Assembly (NCBI GenBank): GCA_003963245.1
Contig: RXJX01000001.1
Span: 1,412-65,411, forward strand
Origin: Neisseriaceae bacterium
Lineage (GTDB): Bacteria > Pseudomonadota > Gammaproteobacteria > Burkholderiales > UBA11063
DNA length: 64,000 nt
Reading direction: 5' to 3'
Positions 43,742 through 52,687 of the stretch are shown here, piece by piece. Under the pieces are notes generated by a model, which saw nothing but the letters and a program-made list of their open reading frames with translations, was not told the DNA's origin and made no database searches. Each line of letters begins with the position of its first letter. The first letter of the stretch is position 1. The position numbers and the translations under genes were made by a program.

Positions 43742-44827
43742 TCAACTATTTGAAGTAATGCATTTATTTTTCTGCTGAGCTATTGCCCATTCAATATGTT
43801 CTTTTACCAATGTGCTGGCAATTTGCGCTTTAGATTTTAATTCGGAGATGATTTCTTCACTGTATGGAGCATTACCCAATGCAACCGCTAGGTTCCTTTG
43901 CCATGAGTCGTAGCCAATACGTAAAATGGCACTACCTTGCATTTTCTTTGTGAACTCAGTTTCATCCCACTTAAATAAATCCAGCAAGCTTGATGAATCA
44001 AGTTTATGGCGTGGGATAAAATCAGTGTAAGTAGTGAGAGTGCTAAATTTGTTCCAAGGGCAGAACAATTGACAATCGTCACAGCCGTAGATGCGATTAC
44101 CAATGAGACTACGTAACTCTAGTGGAATTGAACCTTTATTTTCAATCGTTAGGTAGGAAACACATTTTTGGGCATTTAAAACATAGGGTGAAACAAACGC
44201 CTGTGTCGGGCAAACTTCAATGCATTTAGTACAAGTACCACAATGAGCGGTAGTTAGTTTATCGATCTCAAGTGGTAGGTTGGTAAATAATTCACCCAAA
44301 AAAAACATGCTACCGTGCTTTTTATTGAGAAGTAAGGTATTTTTACCGCGCCAACCCCCACCGGATTGAGTTGCAACCTGGACTTCCATGATTGGTGCGG
44401 AATCACTAAATACCCGATAGTGATGTTCAAATCCCGACTCACTTAAATATTGATTAATCCACGTGGCTAGCTTATTAAGTTGTTGTTTAACTACTTTATG
44501 ATAGTCACGTCCTAGTGCATAGCTTGATATATAGGCTTGCTCTGGCTGTGTCAACTGTTTTTTTAGCAGGGCAGTAGTTTGGGTTAGATACGGAACTTTA
44601 ATACTGATGATACGGATACTGCTTGGATGGAGTTCTTGTGGATTAAGCCGTAAATTCTGATTATTCTCAAGGTAGTGCATATCGCCAGCATACCCTTGTG
44701 CCAGCCAATCTTGAAATTTTTGCCCAGCGGATGGATCAATTGCACATGATGAAACGGTTAGCTCTAAAAAACCAAGTTCTTGCGCTTTGTCTTTAATCAA
44801 TGCCTTGAGTATGTTATAATCCACCAT
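43742..44827 (-). CDS. queG: Epoxyqueuosine reductase
   Basis: A 361-residue cobalamin-dependent iron-sulfur enzyme that makes queuosine from epoxyqueuosine in tRNA. The N-terminal DUF1730 domain (YAGDMHYLENN, SSIRIISIKVPY, GRDYHKVVKQQL) is followed by two 4Fe-4S clusters, CGTCTKCIEVCPTQAF and YGCDDCQLFCPWNKF. The length is normal. It begins 25 bases from tsaE on the other strand, a common pairing in proteobacteria, and lies 98 bases from the tRNA-Leu gene. Confidence 0.95.
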   Translation of the reverse strand: MVDYNILKALIKDKAQELGFLELTVSSCAIDPSAGQKFQDWLAQGYAGDMHYLENNQNLRLNPQELHPSSIRIISIKVPYLTQTTALLKKQLTQPEQAYISSYALGRDYHKVVKQQLNKLATWINQYLSESGFEHHYRVFSDSAPIMEVQVATQSGGGWRGKNTLLLNKKHGSMFFLGELFTNLPLEIDKLTTAHCGTCTKCIEVCPTQAFVSPYVLNAQKCVSYLTIENKGSIPLELRSLIGNRIYGCDDCQLFCPWNKFSTLTTYTDFIPRHKLDSSSLLDLFKWDETEFTKKMQGSAILRIGYDSWQRNLAVALGNAPYSEEIISELKSKAQIASTLVKEHIEWAIAQQKNKCITSNS

Positions 44828-44851
44828 ATTTTTTTGCTTAAATTATTTATT

Positions 44852-45325
44852 ATGATTCATGTATTTAACTTAGAAAGTCTGAACGCGACAGAAAATCTGG
44901 CAACGAAAATTGCGCAAGTGATTGTACCAAATTTCATTGTTAGTCTAAGCGGTAATTTGGGAGCTGGTAAAACTACACTTACCCGTGCAATCTTACGCGC
45001 TATCGGCGTCACGGGTTCAGTTAAAAGCCCCACTTTTACTTTGGTTGAGCCATATCAGCTGGAATCGTTTGCGGTTTACCATTTTGATCTTTACCGCTTT
45101 AGCGATCCTGAGGAGTGGTTTGATGCTGGCCTTGACGAGTATTTCAATGAACCACAAATTAGTTTTATTGAGTGGCCAGAGAAAGCTGATGGTTTGATTC
45201 CTTCTATTGACTGGCAAGTAACTATAAATTTTCTTAATAATGAACGGCGTGAATTAGTTATTAATGCTTTAACGGATACAGGTGACAAATGTTTGATGAA
45301 ATTAATCAACAACGTAGAAATTTGA
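44852..45325 (+). CDS. tsaE: tRNA t6A-synthesis ATPase TsaE
   Basis: A 157-residue P-loop protein needed, with TsaB, TsaC and TsaD, for N6-threonylcarbamoyladenosine in tRNAs that read ANN codons. The motifs are LSGNLGAGKTTLTRAILRA (Walker A), SPTFTLVEPY (switch I-like) and VYHFDLYRFSDPEEW. I choose the ATG at 44852 over a longer frame from 44780, because the longer one would overlap the divergent queG start and has no TsaE similarity. It overlaps amiC by 37 bases, so the two are expressed together, the usual arrangement. Confidence 0.95.
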   Translation: MIHVFNLESLNATENLATKIAQVIVPNFIVSLSGNLGAGKTTLTRAILRAIGVTGSVKSPTFTLVEPYQLESFAVYHFDLYRFSDPEEWFDAGLDEYFNEPQISFIEWPEKADGLIPSIDWQVTINFLNNERRELVINALTDTGDKCLMKLINNVEI

Positions 45326-46647
45326 TTAAATTTAGTTTTCTTTCTGGGCTAACGTTTTTAATTAGCCCCAAAAAATCAGCTGCTGATGATTTGATTGATC
45401 AAATCGCTAGTGATAGCACCAATCAAATTGTTTCAGTGCGGATTTGGCCATCTGATGTTTATACTCGTCTGACAATTGAAGCAGAGCAGGGAATTAAAGC
45501 AAAATATTTTAACTTATCTAATCCTACCCGTTTTGTGATTGATATCCAAAATTCTACTTTAAATACGGTTTTAAAAAGTTTAACGCAGAATCAATTTGAT
45601 GGTGATCCAATAATTAGTGGTATTAAAGTAGGACAATTTAATCCGACTACAGTGCGGATTGTCGTTTATGCTAAACAGGCTGTTTCGGCGCAAACACAAA
45701 CGGTTGATCCGGTGAGCCTTGGTAGTGTAAACTATAAATATCGTTATGTCTTTGATATGTATCCAGCTAATGCCGCACCTAGTAATAAAAATGAAAGCAA
45801 TGTACTTAATGATCAAATGCTGGCGTTTTTACAACTGAATGCAGATCAATCGAAAAGTGATGAATCTGCAGCTGTTGCTTCAAGCAAGCGAAGTATGGAT
45901 TATCCAGTGATTAGTGCACCAAGTGCTAGTACCGAGAAGCAAACTGTAAATAAAGGTAAAATATTGGTGATGATTGACCCTGGACATGGTGGCGAAGATC
46001 CGGGAGCGATTGGACCTCAAGGTACCAAAGAAAAACATATTGTTTTAGATATTGGTAAGCGTTTGCGCGATTTGATTAACTCCAGCGACACCATGCAAGC
46101 GCAGCTTACCCGTTCTCAGGATATCTTTATTCCTCTAGGTGCCCGCGTTGCAATCGCGCGTAAAGCTAAAGCAGATATTTTTGTTTCTGTACATGCCGAT
46201 GCATTTACTTCTCCGGCTGCACGAGGTTCCTCGGTTTTTGTTCTTTCTGAAAGTGGTGCAAGTAGTGCTTTTGCCAAATATATGGCAACTAGCCAGAATA
46301 ATTCAGATTTGATCGGGGGGATGTCATTTCAAACTCGTGATAGTGCGGTAAACAAAATTTTATTGGACATGACGCAAAGTTTTACCATGCGTAAAAGCAG
46401 TCGCCTTGGACAAACTGTATTAGCTCAGCTTAAAGATATCAACAAACTTCATAGTAACGGCATTGAACGCGCTGGGTTTGCGGTATTAAAGGCGCCGGAT
46501 ATTCCATCAATATTAGTTGAATCAGCATTTGTTTCCAATCCTACCGAGGAAGACCTTTTACGAACCAGTGATTTTCGCCAGAAAGTTGCTCAGCAAGTGT
46601 TTGACGGCTTGAAAATTTACACCCAACAGAACTATAAATTAGCATGA
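45289..46647 (+). CDS. amiC: N-acetylmuramoyl-L-alanine amidase, Tat-exported
   Basis: A 452-residue periplasmic amidase for cell separation. A twin-arginine signal is clear (QQRRNLIKFSFLSGLTFLI). An AMIN domain follows (about 45-170), which targets the septum. The Amidase_3 catalytic domain starts with VMIDPGHGGEDPGAIGPQG (zinc His, with the next ligand in the following Glu); SVHADAFTSPAARGSSVF holds another His, and ILVESAFVSNPTEE has the catalytic Glu. Tat export and AMIN fit AmiC or a beta-proteobacterial AmiC/AmiB-like enzyme. It overlaps tsaE and is followed by rluE with a four-base overlap. Confidence 0.94.
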   Translation: MFDEINQQRRNLIKFSFLSGLTFLISPKKSAADDLIDQIASDSTNQIVSVRIWPSDVYTRLTIEAEQGIKAKYFNLSNPTRFVIDIQNSTLNTVLKSLTQNQFDGDPIISGIKVGQFNPTTVRIVVYAKQAVSAQTQTVDPVSLGSVNYKYRYVFDMYPANAAPSNKNESNVLNDQMLAFLQLNADQSKSDESAAVASSKRSMDYPVISAPSASTEKQTVNKGKILVMIDPGHGGEDPGAIGPQGTKEKHIVLDIGKRLRDLINSSDTMQAQLTRSQDIFIPLGARVAIARKAKADIFVSVHADAFTSPAARGSSVFVLSESGASSAFAKYMATSQNNSDLIGGMSFQTRDSAVNKILLDMTQSFTMRKSSRLGQTVLAQLKDINKLHSNGIERAGFAVLKAPDIPSILVESAFVSNPTEEDLLRTSDFRQKVAQQVFDGLKIYTQQNYKLA

Positions 46648-47216
46648 CCAAGGTAATTCTCTTCAATAAACCATACGGTGTAATTAGCCAATTTTCACCA
46701 AATCCTCCACACAATACATTAAAAGACTATATAAAACTGCCGGGGGTTTATCCGGCAGGTCGCCTTGATACTGACAGTGAAGGTTTATTAATTCTAACTA
46801 ATGATGGCAAACTTCAGGCTAAGATCAGTGATCCGAAATATAAAAAGTTTAAAATCTACTGGGTTCAAGTCGAGGGCAATGCTAACGCCGAGCAATTGGA
46901 GCAGCTGCGCAATGGTGTTGATTTGGGCGAATTTGTTACTGCTAAAGCATCGGTTAAGATCATAACAGAGCCATTAGGACTATGGGAGCGCGTTCCACCG
47001 GTGCGTTTTCGTAAAACTGTGCCAACCTCATGGTTAGAATTATCCATCTGTGAGGGTAAAAATCGCCAAGTACGGAGGATGACTGCTAAAGTTGGTTTGC
47101 CAACATTACGTTTAGTTCGTGCTGCTATTGGTGGTATTTCTCTAGGCGATTTACAGCCCGGGCAGTGGCGCGAAATGAGCTATCTGGATTTTATAAAAAA
47201 ATTTAATCGTAATTAA
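46644..47216 (+). CDS. rluE: 23S rRNA pseudouridine synthase E
   Basis: A 190-residue RsuA/RluB/E/F-type enzyme without an S4 domain, as RluE. FNKPYGVISQF opens it, the catalytic Asp is in YPAGRLDTDSEGLLILTNDG, and ICEGKNRQVRRMTAKVGLPTLRLVR is the conserved late motif. RluE makes pseudouridine 2457 of 23S rRNA in E. coli. The ATG overlaps the amiC stop by four bases (ATGA), so it is the third gene of the tsaE-amiC-rluE operon. Confidence 0.93.
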   Translation: MTKVILFNKPYGVISQFSPNPPHNTLKDYIKLPGVYPAGRLDTDSEGLLILTNDGKLQAKISDPKYKKFKIYWVQVEGNANAEQLEQLRNGVDLGEFVTAKASVKIITEPLGLWERVPPVRFRKTVPTSWLELSICEGKNRQVRRMTAKVGLPTLRLVRAAIGGISLGDLQPGQWREMSYLDFIKKFNRN

Positions 47217-47298
47217 CAATTATCTTATAATATCCATATCTACATCTACGCAATCTAATTCATCACATTGTTAATCATTAATTACAAGGGGGCTCTCC

Positions 47299-48213
47299 AT
47301 GAGTTATTCCGTTACTAAAGAAAGAGTGATTGCTGCATCGGCTTCGCAATTGTTAAACTATATCTCAGATTTTAATAACTGGGGTGGCTGGTCACCGTGG
47401 TTATGTCTGGATCATGAAACTATTGTAAATTGTCAACACGATTTTCTACAGTGGGAGAGTAAATTTACAGGTATGGGGCAGATGAAGCTGGTTAATAGCT
47501 CGACAAATGAGGTAAATATTGATCTGCAGTTTATTAAACCATTTAAATCACAGGCAAAAGTAACTTTTAGTTTAGATGTGCTGAGTGAAAATGAGACCAA
47601 AGTTAGCTGGAAAATGGAGAGTAAATTACCTTGGTTCTTATGTTTCTTTAAAAAGATGTTTCAGGTTATGATCGGACGTGATTTTGAACGTGGTTTAATC
47701 AGACTTGAATATATGGTGAAATTAGGGCGTGTTCCAGCCAAGCTGGAGTATTTTGACATTCCTCAAAAAGTAAATGGTTTTAAAATCGCTGGTCTCTCGG
47801 CTGTTTGTAGCATGTCAGATATTGCCAATAGTATGTATGATACATTTGGTAAATTACATGAACTTGTCGGTGAGGTTGATATTGTACCCTTAGGAATGGT
47901 TTGTTTTTGTGATAAATTTAAAATTAGTAAAGAAATAATGTACTATACCGCAGCAGCAGTTTATGATGGGAATATTATCAATAATAGCGAGCTGATAAGT
48001 AAATCTATCCCTGAGCATAAAGCAATTAAAGTTACGCTAAATGGTAGCTATGATTTTATGGGAGACGCATGGGCTGGTGCTTATACTCATGTTCGTGGTT
48101 TAAAGCTTAAAGTTGATAAAAATGTTTCTCCCTACGAGGTATATATTAAAGGTCCGCATAATACCGAGAACCCAGAAGATTATATTACTGAAGTATATAT
48201 GCCAGTTAAGTAA
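47299..48213 (+). CDS. SRPBCC plus GyrI-like effector-binding protein
   Basis: A 304-residue cytosolic protein. The N-terminal half (SYSVTKERVIAASASQLLNYI, FNNWGGWSPW) is an SRPBCC/polyketide-cyclase fold with a hydrophobic pocket. The C-terminal half (IAGLSAVCSM, HKAIKVTLNGSYDFM, DNYITEVYMPVK-like end) looks like the GyrI-like small-molecule binding domain found at the end of AraC regulators. The joint probably binds hydrophobic small molecules; the ligand is unknown. A GGGGGC-type site lies upstream. It seems to be transcribed alone. Confidence 0.75.
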   Translation: MSYSVTKERVIAASASQLLNYISDFNNWGGWSPWLCLDHETIVNCQHDFLQWESKFTGMGQMKLVNSSTNEVNIDLQFIKPFKSQAKVTFSLDVLSENETKVSWKMESKLPWFLCFFKKMFQVMIGRDFERGLIRLEYMVKLGRVPAKLEYFDIPQKVNGFKIAGLSAVCSMSDIANSMYDTFGKLHELVGEVDIVPLGMVCFCDKFKISKEIMYYTAAAVYDGNIINNSELISKSIPEHKAIKVTLNGSYDFMGDAWAGAYTHVRGLKLKVDKNVSPYEVYIKGPHNTENPEDYITEVYMPVK

Positions 48214-48284
48214 TTGATTAAATTTATTTAATGGATATAGACACTAATAATGTAGTAACTTTTTAAAGAAAGTTGTTGTGAGTA

Positions 48285-49187
48285 ATGATACAAAATTTTG
48301 AATATTTTATGTTGCCATTGCTGAAGATTATTTCTAAACATCAGAGAATTTTTCTAAAAGACGCTATAGTTTTAATCAAACAGCAAGAAAAATATACGGA
48401 TGAAGATTTATCTCAAACTATCAAAAGCGGTGCTTCGGTTATTGATAATCGTATAGCTTGGGCTAAAACATATCTTAAAGGTGCTGGTCTTATTGAGCAA
48501 CCAAGTAGAGGTTCCCAAATTAATATCTCTTCGGAGGGCTTATCACTATTAAATCAGCAAATTGAATGTATTGATAAGAAGTTTTTATACCTTAAATGTA
48601 GTAAATATAGAGAATGGATAGAGGCGTTTAACTCCAAAGCAAAGTCAAATGAAATAGAAGTGCAATCAAATGCAGAGTCTAAAACAGAGACTCCTGAAGA
48701 GGAGCTAACAAAAGCATATGACTCAATGAAAAGCACGACTTGTCGTGATTTATTGGATATTCTTTATAGTGTTGACCCATATAAATTTGAGAAAATCATT
48801 CTCGACTTATTGGTACGAATGGGGTATGGTAAAGCTATTGAAACAAAGCGATCAAACGATGAAGGAATTGATGGCATAATTAATAAAGATGTACTTGGTT
48901 TAGAGAAAATTTATATTCAAGTTAAGCGTTACAATAAGCATAATAAAATTAGTCGCCCAACATTACAGGGGTTTGTTGGCTCCATTCACAACAAAGATAG
49001 TAAAGGATTATTTATTACTACTAGCAATTTTACTCCTGAAGCCGTTGAATATGCCAAGCAAGCTAATTTGGTTATAATTAATGGTATACAACTTACTGAG
49101 TTAATGTTTGATTATGATTTTGGCGTGCAAACGCGTACTACTCTTAACATTAAACATATTGACGATGATTTTTTTAATGATGAGTAA
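48285..49187 (+). CDS. Mrr-type restriction endonuclease
   Basis: A 300-residue solitary type IV-like restriction protein. The N-terminal Mrr_N winged helix (MLPLLKIISKHQRIFLKDA, IDNRIAWAKTYLKGAGLIE) binds DNA. The C-terminal Mrr_cat domain is a PD-(D/E)XK nuclease: SVDPYKFEKIILDLLVRMGYG, NDEGIDGIINKD (catalytic Asp), IYIQVKRYNK (Gln-x-Lys), and GLFITTSNFTPEAVEYA. Mrr enzymes cut methylated DNA and may be set off by foreign methyltransferases. This is notable because the nearby element brings an adenine methyltransferase. It lies between the GyrI-like and xseA genes; it is cargo, not conserved neighbourhood. Confidence 0.92.
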   Translation: MIQNFEYFMLPLLKIISKHQRIFLKDAIVLIKQQEKYTDEDLSQTIKSGASVIDNRIAWAKTYLKGAGLIEQPSRGSQINISSEGLSLLNQQIECIDKKFLYLKCSKYREWIEAFNSKAKSNEIEVQSNAESKTETPEEELTKAYDSMKSTTCRDLLDILYSVDPYKFEKIILDLLVRMGYGKAIETKRSNDEGIDGIINKDVLGLEKIYIQVKRYNKHNKISRPTLQGFVGSIHNKDSKGLFITTSNFTPEAVEYAKQANLVIINGIQLTELMFDYDFGVQTRTTLNIKHIDDDFFNDE

Positions 49188-49225
49188 AAAGTTAAGCTGT
49201 TGTAATCATGGTATTGGAAAAAACT

Positions 49226-50605
49226 ATGAATTTTAACCAAATCAACCTATTAACGCCCAAACAAGCCGACGATGATGTAATTTCAGTCAGTCAACTTAAT
49301 AAACTAGCCAAATCAACCTTGGAAAGTCATCTGCCGATTATGTGGATTAAAGGTGAAATTTCAGGGCTCAAAAGTTATGCTCATCTCTATTTTGATCTAA
49401 AAGACGAGGGTGCTAAGATTTCCTGTGTTATGTTTGCCAAATTAGCTGGGTTGCTAGATTTTTCGCTAGAAAATGGTACACAAGTTGAAGTCCGTGGGCG
49501 AGTTACGATTTACCCGCAAAACGGCAGTTATCAAATTAATGTTGAGCGAGTACGCAAAGTTGGTCTGGGTGCCCTATGGGAAGCCTATGCTCGCTTGATT
49601 GAGAAACTAAAAGCTGAAGGTTTGTTTGAGTTGAAATATAAAAAACCAATTCCAGTTTTCCCACGTGCGATTGGTGTGATTACTTCTAAAGAAGGCTCGG
49701 TGATTCGTGATGTAGTAACGACACTTCGCCGCCGGATGCCAAACATTCCGTTGGTAATTTATCATAGTGCTGTGCAAGGTAGTGATGCGAGTATGCAATT
49801 AGTTCGTGCGATTCGTACCGCCAATCAACGTCAGGAAGTTGATGTTTTGATTGTCTGTCGTGGCGGAGGAAGTATGGAGGATTTGTGGTGCTTTAATGAA
49901 GAAGTTGTTGCACGCGAGGTGTTTAATAGTCAGATCCCACTGATTAGTGCGGTTGGGCATGAAACTGATACTACGATCATTGATTTTGTTTCGGATTTAC
50001 GTGCGCCTACGCCAACTGCTGCTGCCGAATTGGTTGCTAAAAGTCGTAGTGAATGGCTTGAGGTTATACGCGGATTAGAGACAAGTCTCAAAACGCAAGT
50101 TTTTCAGCAATTAAATGATAAACAGCAGCGCTTGGATCTCAATCTTGCTCAACTAAAAGCATTAAACCCACTCAATAAATTAGCGATGCAAACTCAGCGC
50201 TTAGCTCAATTAGAGCAGAAATTAACTCAGGTGATTCAGAGCAAATTATTAAAATTGCGCTGGCAACTGGATATTTACCAAAGTAAAATTATTCAGCTCA
50301 AGCCAGAGCTAGAGCCACAAATTGCGCGGTTAGAGCAACTTAAATTACGTCTTACTCGTTCGTTTAATTCAGTTTATAAAGACCAGCAAATACGCTTAAG
50401 TAACTGTTTGCACAATCTCAACCTGCTCAACCCGCATAATATTCTCACCCGCGGCTATGCGATCGTCCGCGATAATAATGGCAAGGTAATTCAGAGTATT
50501 AAACAGACCAAACATCATGGTAAAATTGCAATTACACTTAGTGATGGACAGGTTAGTGCGATTGTCGATAAACAAAATTCACCAGAACAAAGTGAGTTGC
50601 TCTAA
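49226..50605 (+). CDS. xseA: Exodeoxyribonuclease VII large subunit
   Basis: A protein of 459-465 residues. The N-terminal OB fold begins ISVSQLNKLAKSTLESHLP and holds WIKGEISGLKSYAHLYFDLKD. The catalytic part has IGVITSKEGSVIRDVV, CRGGGSMEDLWCFNEE, SAVGHETDTTIIDFVSDLRAPTPTAAAEL, followed by coiled coil (about 285-400) and a C-terminal LTRGYAIVRD motif. It degrades single-stranded DNA with XseB. The ATG at 49226 has a GGAAA site; one at 49208 (adding six residues) lacks a clear one. No xseB is next to it here. Confidence 0.94.
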   Translation: MNFNQINLLTPKQADDDVISVSQLNKLAKSTLESHLPIMWIKGEISGLKSYAHLYFDLKDEGAKISCVMFAKLAGLLDFSLENGTQVEVRGRVTIYPQNGSYQINVERVRKVGLGALWEAYARLIEKLKAEGLFELKYKKPIPVFPRAIGVITSKEGSVIRDVVTTLRRRMPNIPLVIYHSAVQGSDASMQLVRAIRTANQRQEVDVLIVCRGGGSMEDLWCFNEEVVAREVFNSQIPLISAVGHETDTTIIDFVSDLRAPTPTAAAELVAKSRSEWLEVIRGLETSLKTQVFQQLNDKQQRLDLNLAQLKALNPLNKLAMQTQRLAQLEQKLTQVIQSKLLKLRWQLDIYQSKIIQLKPELEPQIARLEQLKLRLTRSFNSVYKDQQIRLSNCLHNLNLLNPHNILTRGYAIVRDNNGKVIQSIKQTKHHGKIAITLSDGQVSAIVDKQNSPEQSELL

Positions 50606-51017
50606 TTATGCGTAAATTATTATATTCATAATATTGATTTTTGAAGTCCGACAAAGTTCAAGATTCAAAGACGAAGAGTATTCACAAGTTAACCACTTGA
50701 ATTTCATAGCTTAAATTTAGTTACTCATAGGTATTATGTATAGTTATGTCGATTGAGTGTGGGTGAGTTGTGGATAACATACCTTATGAGCTTAATTCAT
50801 ATAATCGTCTGTTATAGCCTTTGAAATATGAGTTGTACACATTGGCTATGAATAGGTTGACTAATTAAGTGTGCATAAATTGTGTATTATTGTTTACTCA
50901 ATCAGATTCATTATCCTAGGTCGTTGATTTATTCCTTACCTACTACCTGTAGGCTTTGTCATAAATCGCCTACTTGTATTTCGAATCAGTTTGAGGATTA
51001 ATTAAAAAGGTTATGAT
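50606..51017. promoter_or_regulatory. Intergenic cluster of DnaA boxes
   Basis: 412 bases without a gene between xseA and purT. Minus-strand TTATCCACA (50769-50777) and TTATGCACA (50870-50878) are exact DnaA boxes. TTGTACACA on plus (50833-50841) and TAATACACA on minus (50881-50889) differ by one base. All lie within 121 bases in very AT-rich DNA. It may be a chromosomal origin, a DnaA-titrating site or DnaA control of purT. Apart from a purT ribosome-binding region near 51005, nothing else is seen. Confidence 0.5.
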
Positions 51018-52211
51018 ATGTCAAAAATAGGAACACCATTATCAAGTTCTGCTCTAAAAGTTATGCTTCTGGGTGGCGGAGAATTGGGTAAAGAAGTTGT
51101 TATTGCTTTGCAGCGCTTAGGCGTTGAAACCATTGTGGTTGATCGTTATGCTAATACTCCGGCGATGCAAGTTGCGCATTCTTCGCATGTAATTAATATG
51201 ACTGATGCTCAGGCACTGCGTCAGTTAATTCATTCCATTCGTCCACAGATTATTGTGCCAGAAATTGAAGCTATTGCTACAGAAGTGCTTTTAGAAATTG
51301 AAGAACAGCATATTTCGCGTGTAGTTCCGACAGCACGAGCAGTTAATTTAACCATGAATCGAGGCGGTATTCGACATCTGGTAGCTGAAGAGTTGCAGAT
51401 TGCAACCTCTGCATATCGCTTTGCAACAAGTCTTCCTGAGTTACGCGAAGCTTGTGCCGCAATAGGTTATCCATGTTTTATCAAGCCAGTTATGTCATCA
51501 TCAGGTAAAGGGCAGTCACGTATTACTTCTGCTGCTGAAATTGAGAATGCTTGGGAATATGCCAATAATTCTGGGCGAGTAAACAAATGCGAGGTAATTG
51601 TTGAGGCTCAAATAGACTTTGACTTTGAAATTACGCTATTAACGGTTCGTGCTCAAGATGAAAATGGAGTAATTCAAAGTTACTTCTGCAATCCGATTGG
51701 ACATCGTCAGGTTTCCGGTGATTATGTGGAAAGTTGGCAACCGCAAGTAATGAGTGAACAAGCATTAATCAATGCAAAGGAGATTGCCCACAAAGTAACT
51801 GAAAATCTTGGTGGAACTGGTTTGTTTGGTGTGGAACTGTTTGTCAAAGGTGATATGGTTTGGTTTTCTGAAGTAAGTCCACGTCCGCATGATACTGGAA
51901 TGGTTACGATGATAACCCAGTACCAGAATGAATTTGAACTTCATTCCCGGGCAATTTTAGGATTGCCGGTTGATACCTCACAGAGAGAAGCAGGTGCAAG
52001 TCATGTGATTTATGCTGGCAAAGATGGTCGAGCCTTGGAATATAGTAACCTTAGACAAGCATTGGGCTATCCACACAGCGATTTACGTTTATTTGGCAAA
52101 CCGGAAGGATTTGTCAAACGTCGCATGGGAGTTGCTCTTGCTTATGCTGATGATACTCACGATGCGCGCAGGATTGCTGCCAAGGTAGCAGAAACGGTCA
52201 AAGTTTTGTAA
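51018..52211 (+). CDS. purT: Formate-dependent GAR transformylase
   Basis: A 397-residue ATP-grasp enzyme for the third step of purine synthesis with formate and [25 protein letters not shown] is the N-terminal nucleotide-binding-like fold; [17 protein letters not shown] follows. [16 protein letters not shown] is the ATP-grasp loop, [10 protein letters not shown] and [25 protein letters not shown] carry the metal-binding Glu residues. The length is the same as E. coli PurT (392). It stands alone after a long regulatory region. Confidence 0.96.
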   Translation: MSKIGTPLSSSALKVMLLGGGELGKEVVIALQRLGVETIVVDRYANTPAMQVAHSSHVINMTDAQALRQLIHSIRPQIIVPEIEAIATEVLLEIEEQHISRVVPTARAVNLTMNRGGIRHLVAEELQIATSAYRFATSLPELREACAAIGYPCFIKPVMSSSGKGQSRITSAAEIENAWEYANNSGRVNKCEVIVEAQIDFDFEITLLTVRAQDENGVIQSYFCNPIGHRQVSGDYVESWQPQVMSEQALINAKEIAHKVTENLGGTGLFGVELFVKGDMVWFSEVSPRPHDTGMVTMITQYQNEFELHSRAILGLPVDTSQREAGASHVIYAGKDGRALEYSNLRQALGYPHSDLRLFGKPEGFVKRRMGVALAYADDTHDARRIAAKVAETVKVL

Positions 52212-52245
52212 GCTCTAACCGTGACGGTGTATTAGCATGATTCAT

Positions 52246-52407
52246 TTAATTATTATATGACAAACGGCTAGATGTTTTTGATAGTTTTTTTGTCAAATTA
52301 AGTCTGAGCGAGTTCGAATGACAATAATAAAGTTGATTTTCTATTGCTTGCGCAGATGCAATTATTTTAATAGCACCAGTGATAATTCTAATAAAAAATG
52401 TCTTCAT
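52246..52407 (-). CDS. Possible 53-residue small protein
   Basis: A minus-strand frame (MKTFFIRIITGAIKIIASAQAI..., ending SRLSYNN) with a good AAGGAAA ribosome-binding site eight bases upstream. The first 20 residues are amphipathic and basic, the rest polar. I know of no family. It is opposite to purT and the CorC gene. The remaining 280 bases (52408-52687) carry the CorC promoter region; no other frame is seen. Confidence 0.45.
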   Translation of the reverse strand: MKTFFIRIITGAIKIIASAQAIENQLYYCHSNSLRLNLTKKLSKTSSRLSYNN

Positions 52408-52687
52408 GGTTTTTTCCTTGCTAAGTTACCGATTAAGTTTCAATTACTTATTACTTGATGATAGTATTATAAGAATTATGAACTATATTTAGCAATAATC
52501 AGAATTGATGATTGAAAAATACTTAAATCTGTGCTAGGGATGTTTATTAAGGTTTTGATGTCTATCAACATATTTTGCATTAAAGGAACAAATTCTCTGG
52601 GCAGATTGGGATGTACTGGTTTATGCGTTATATTTCCAGATTTCTGTTAATATTCATTCTCTGAGATATTGTCTTATAGGTAATTCA

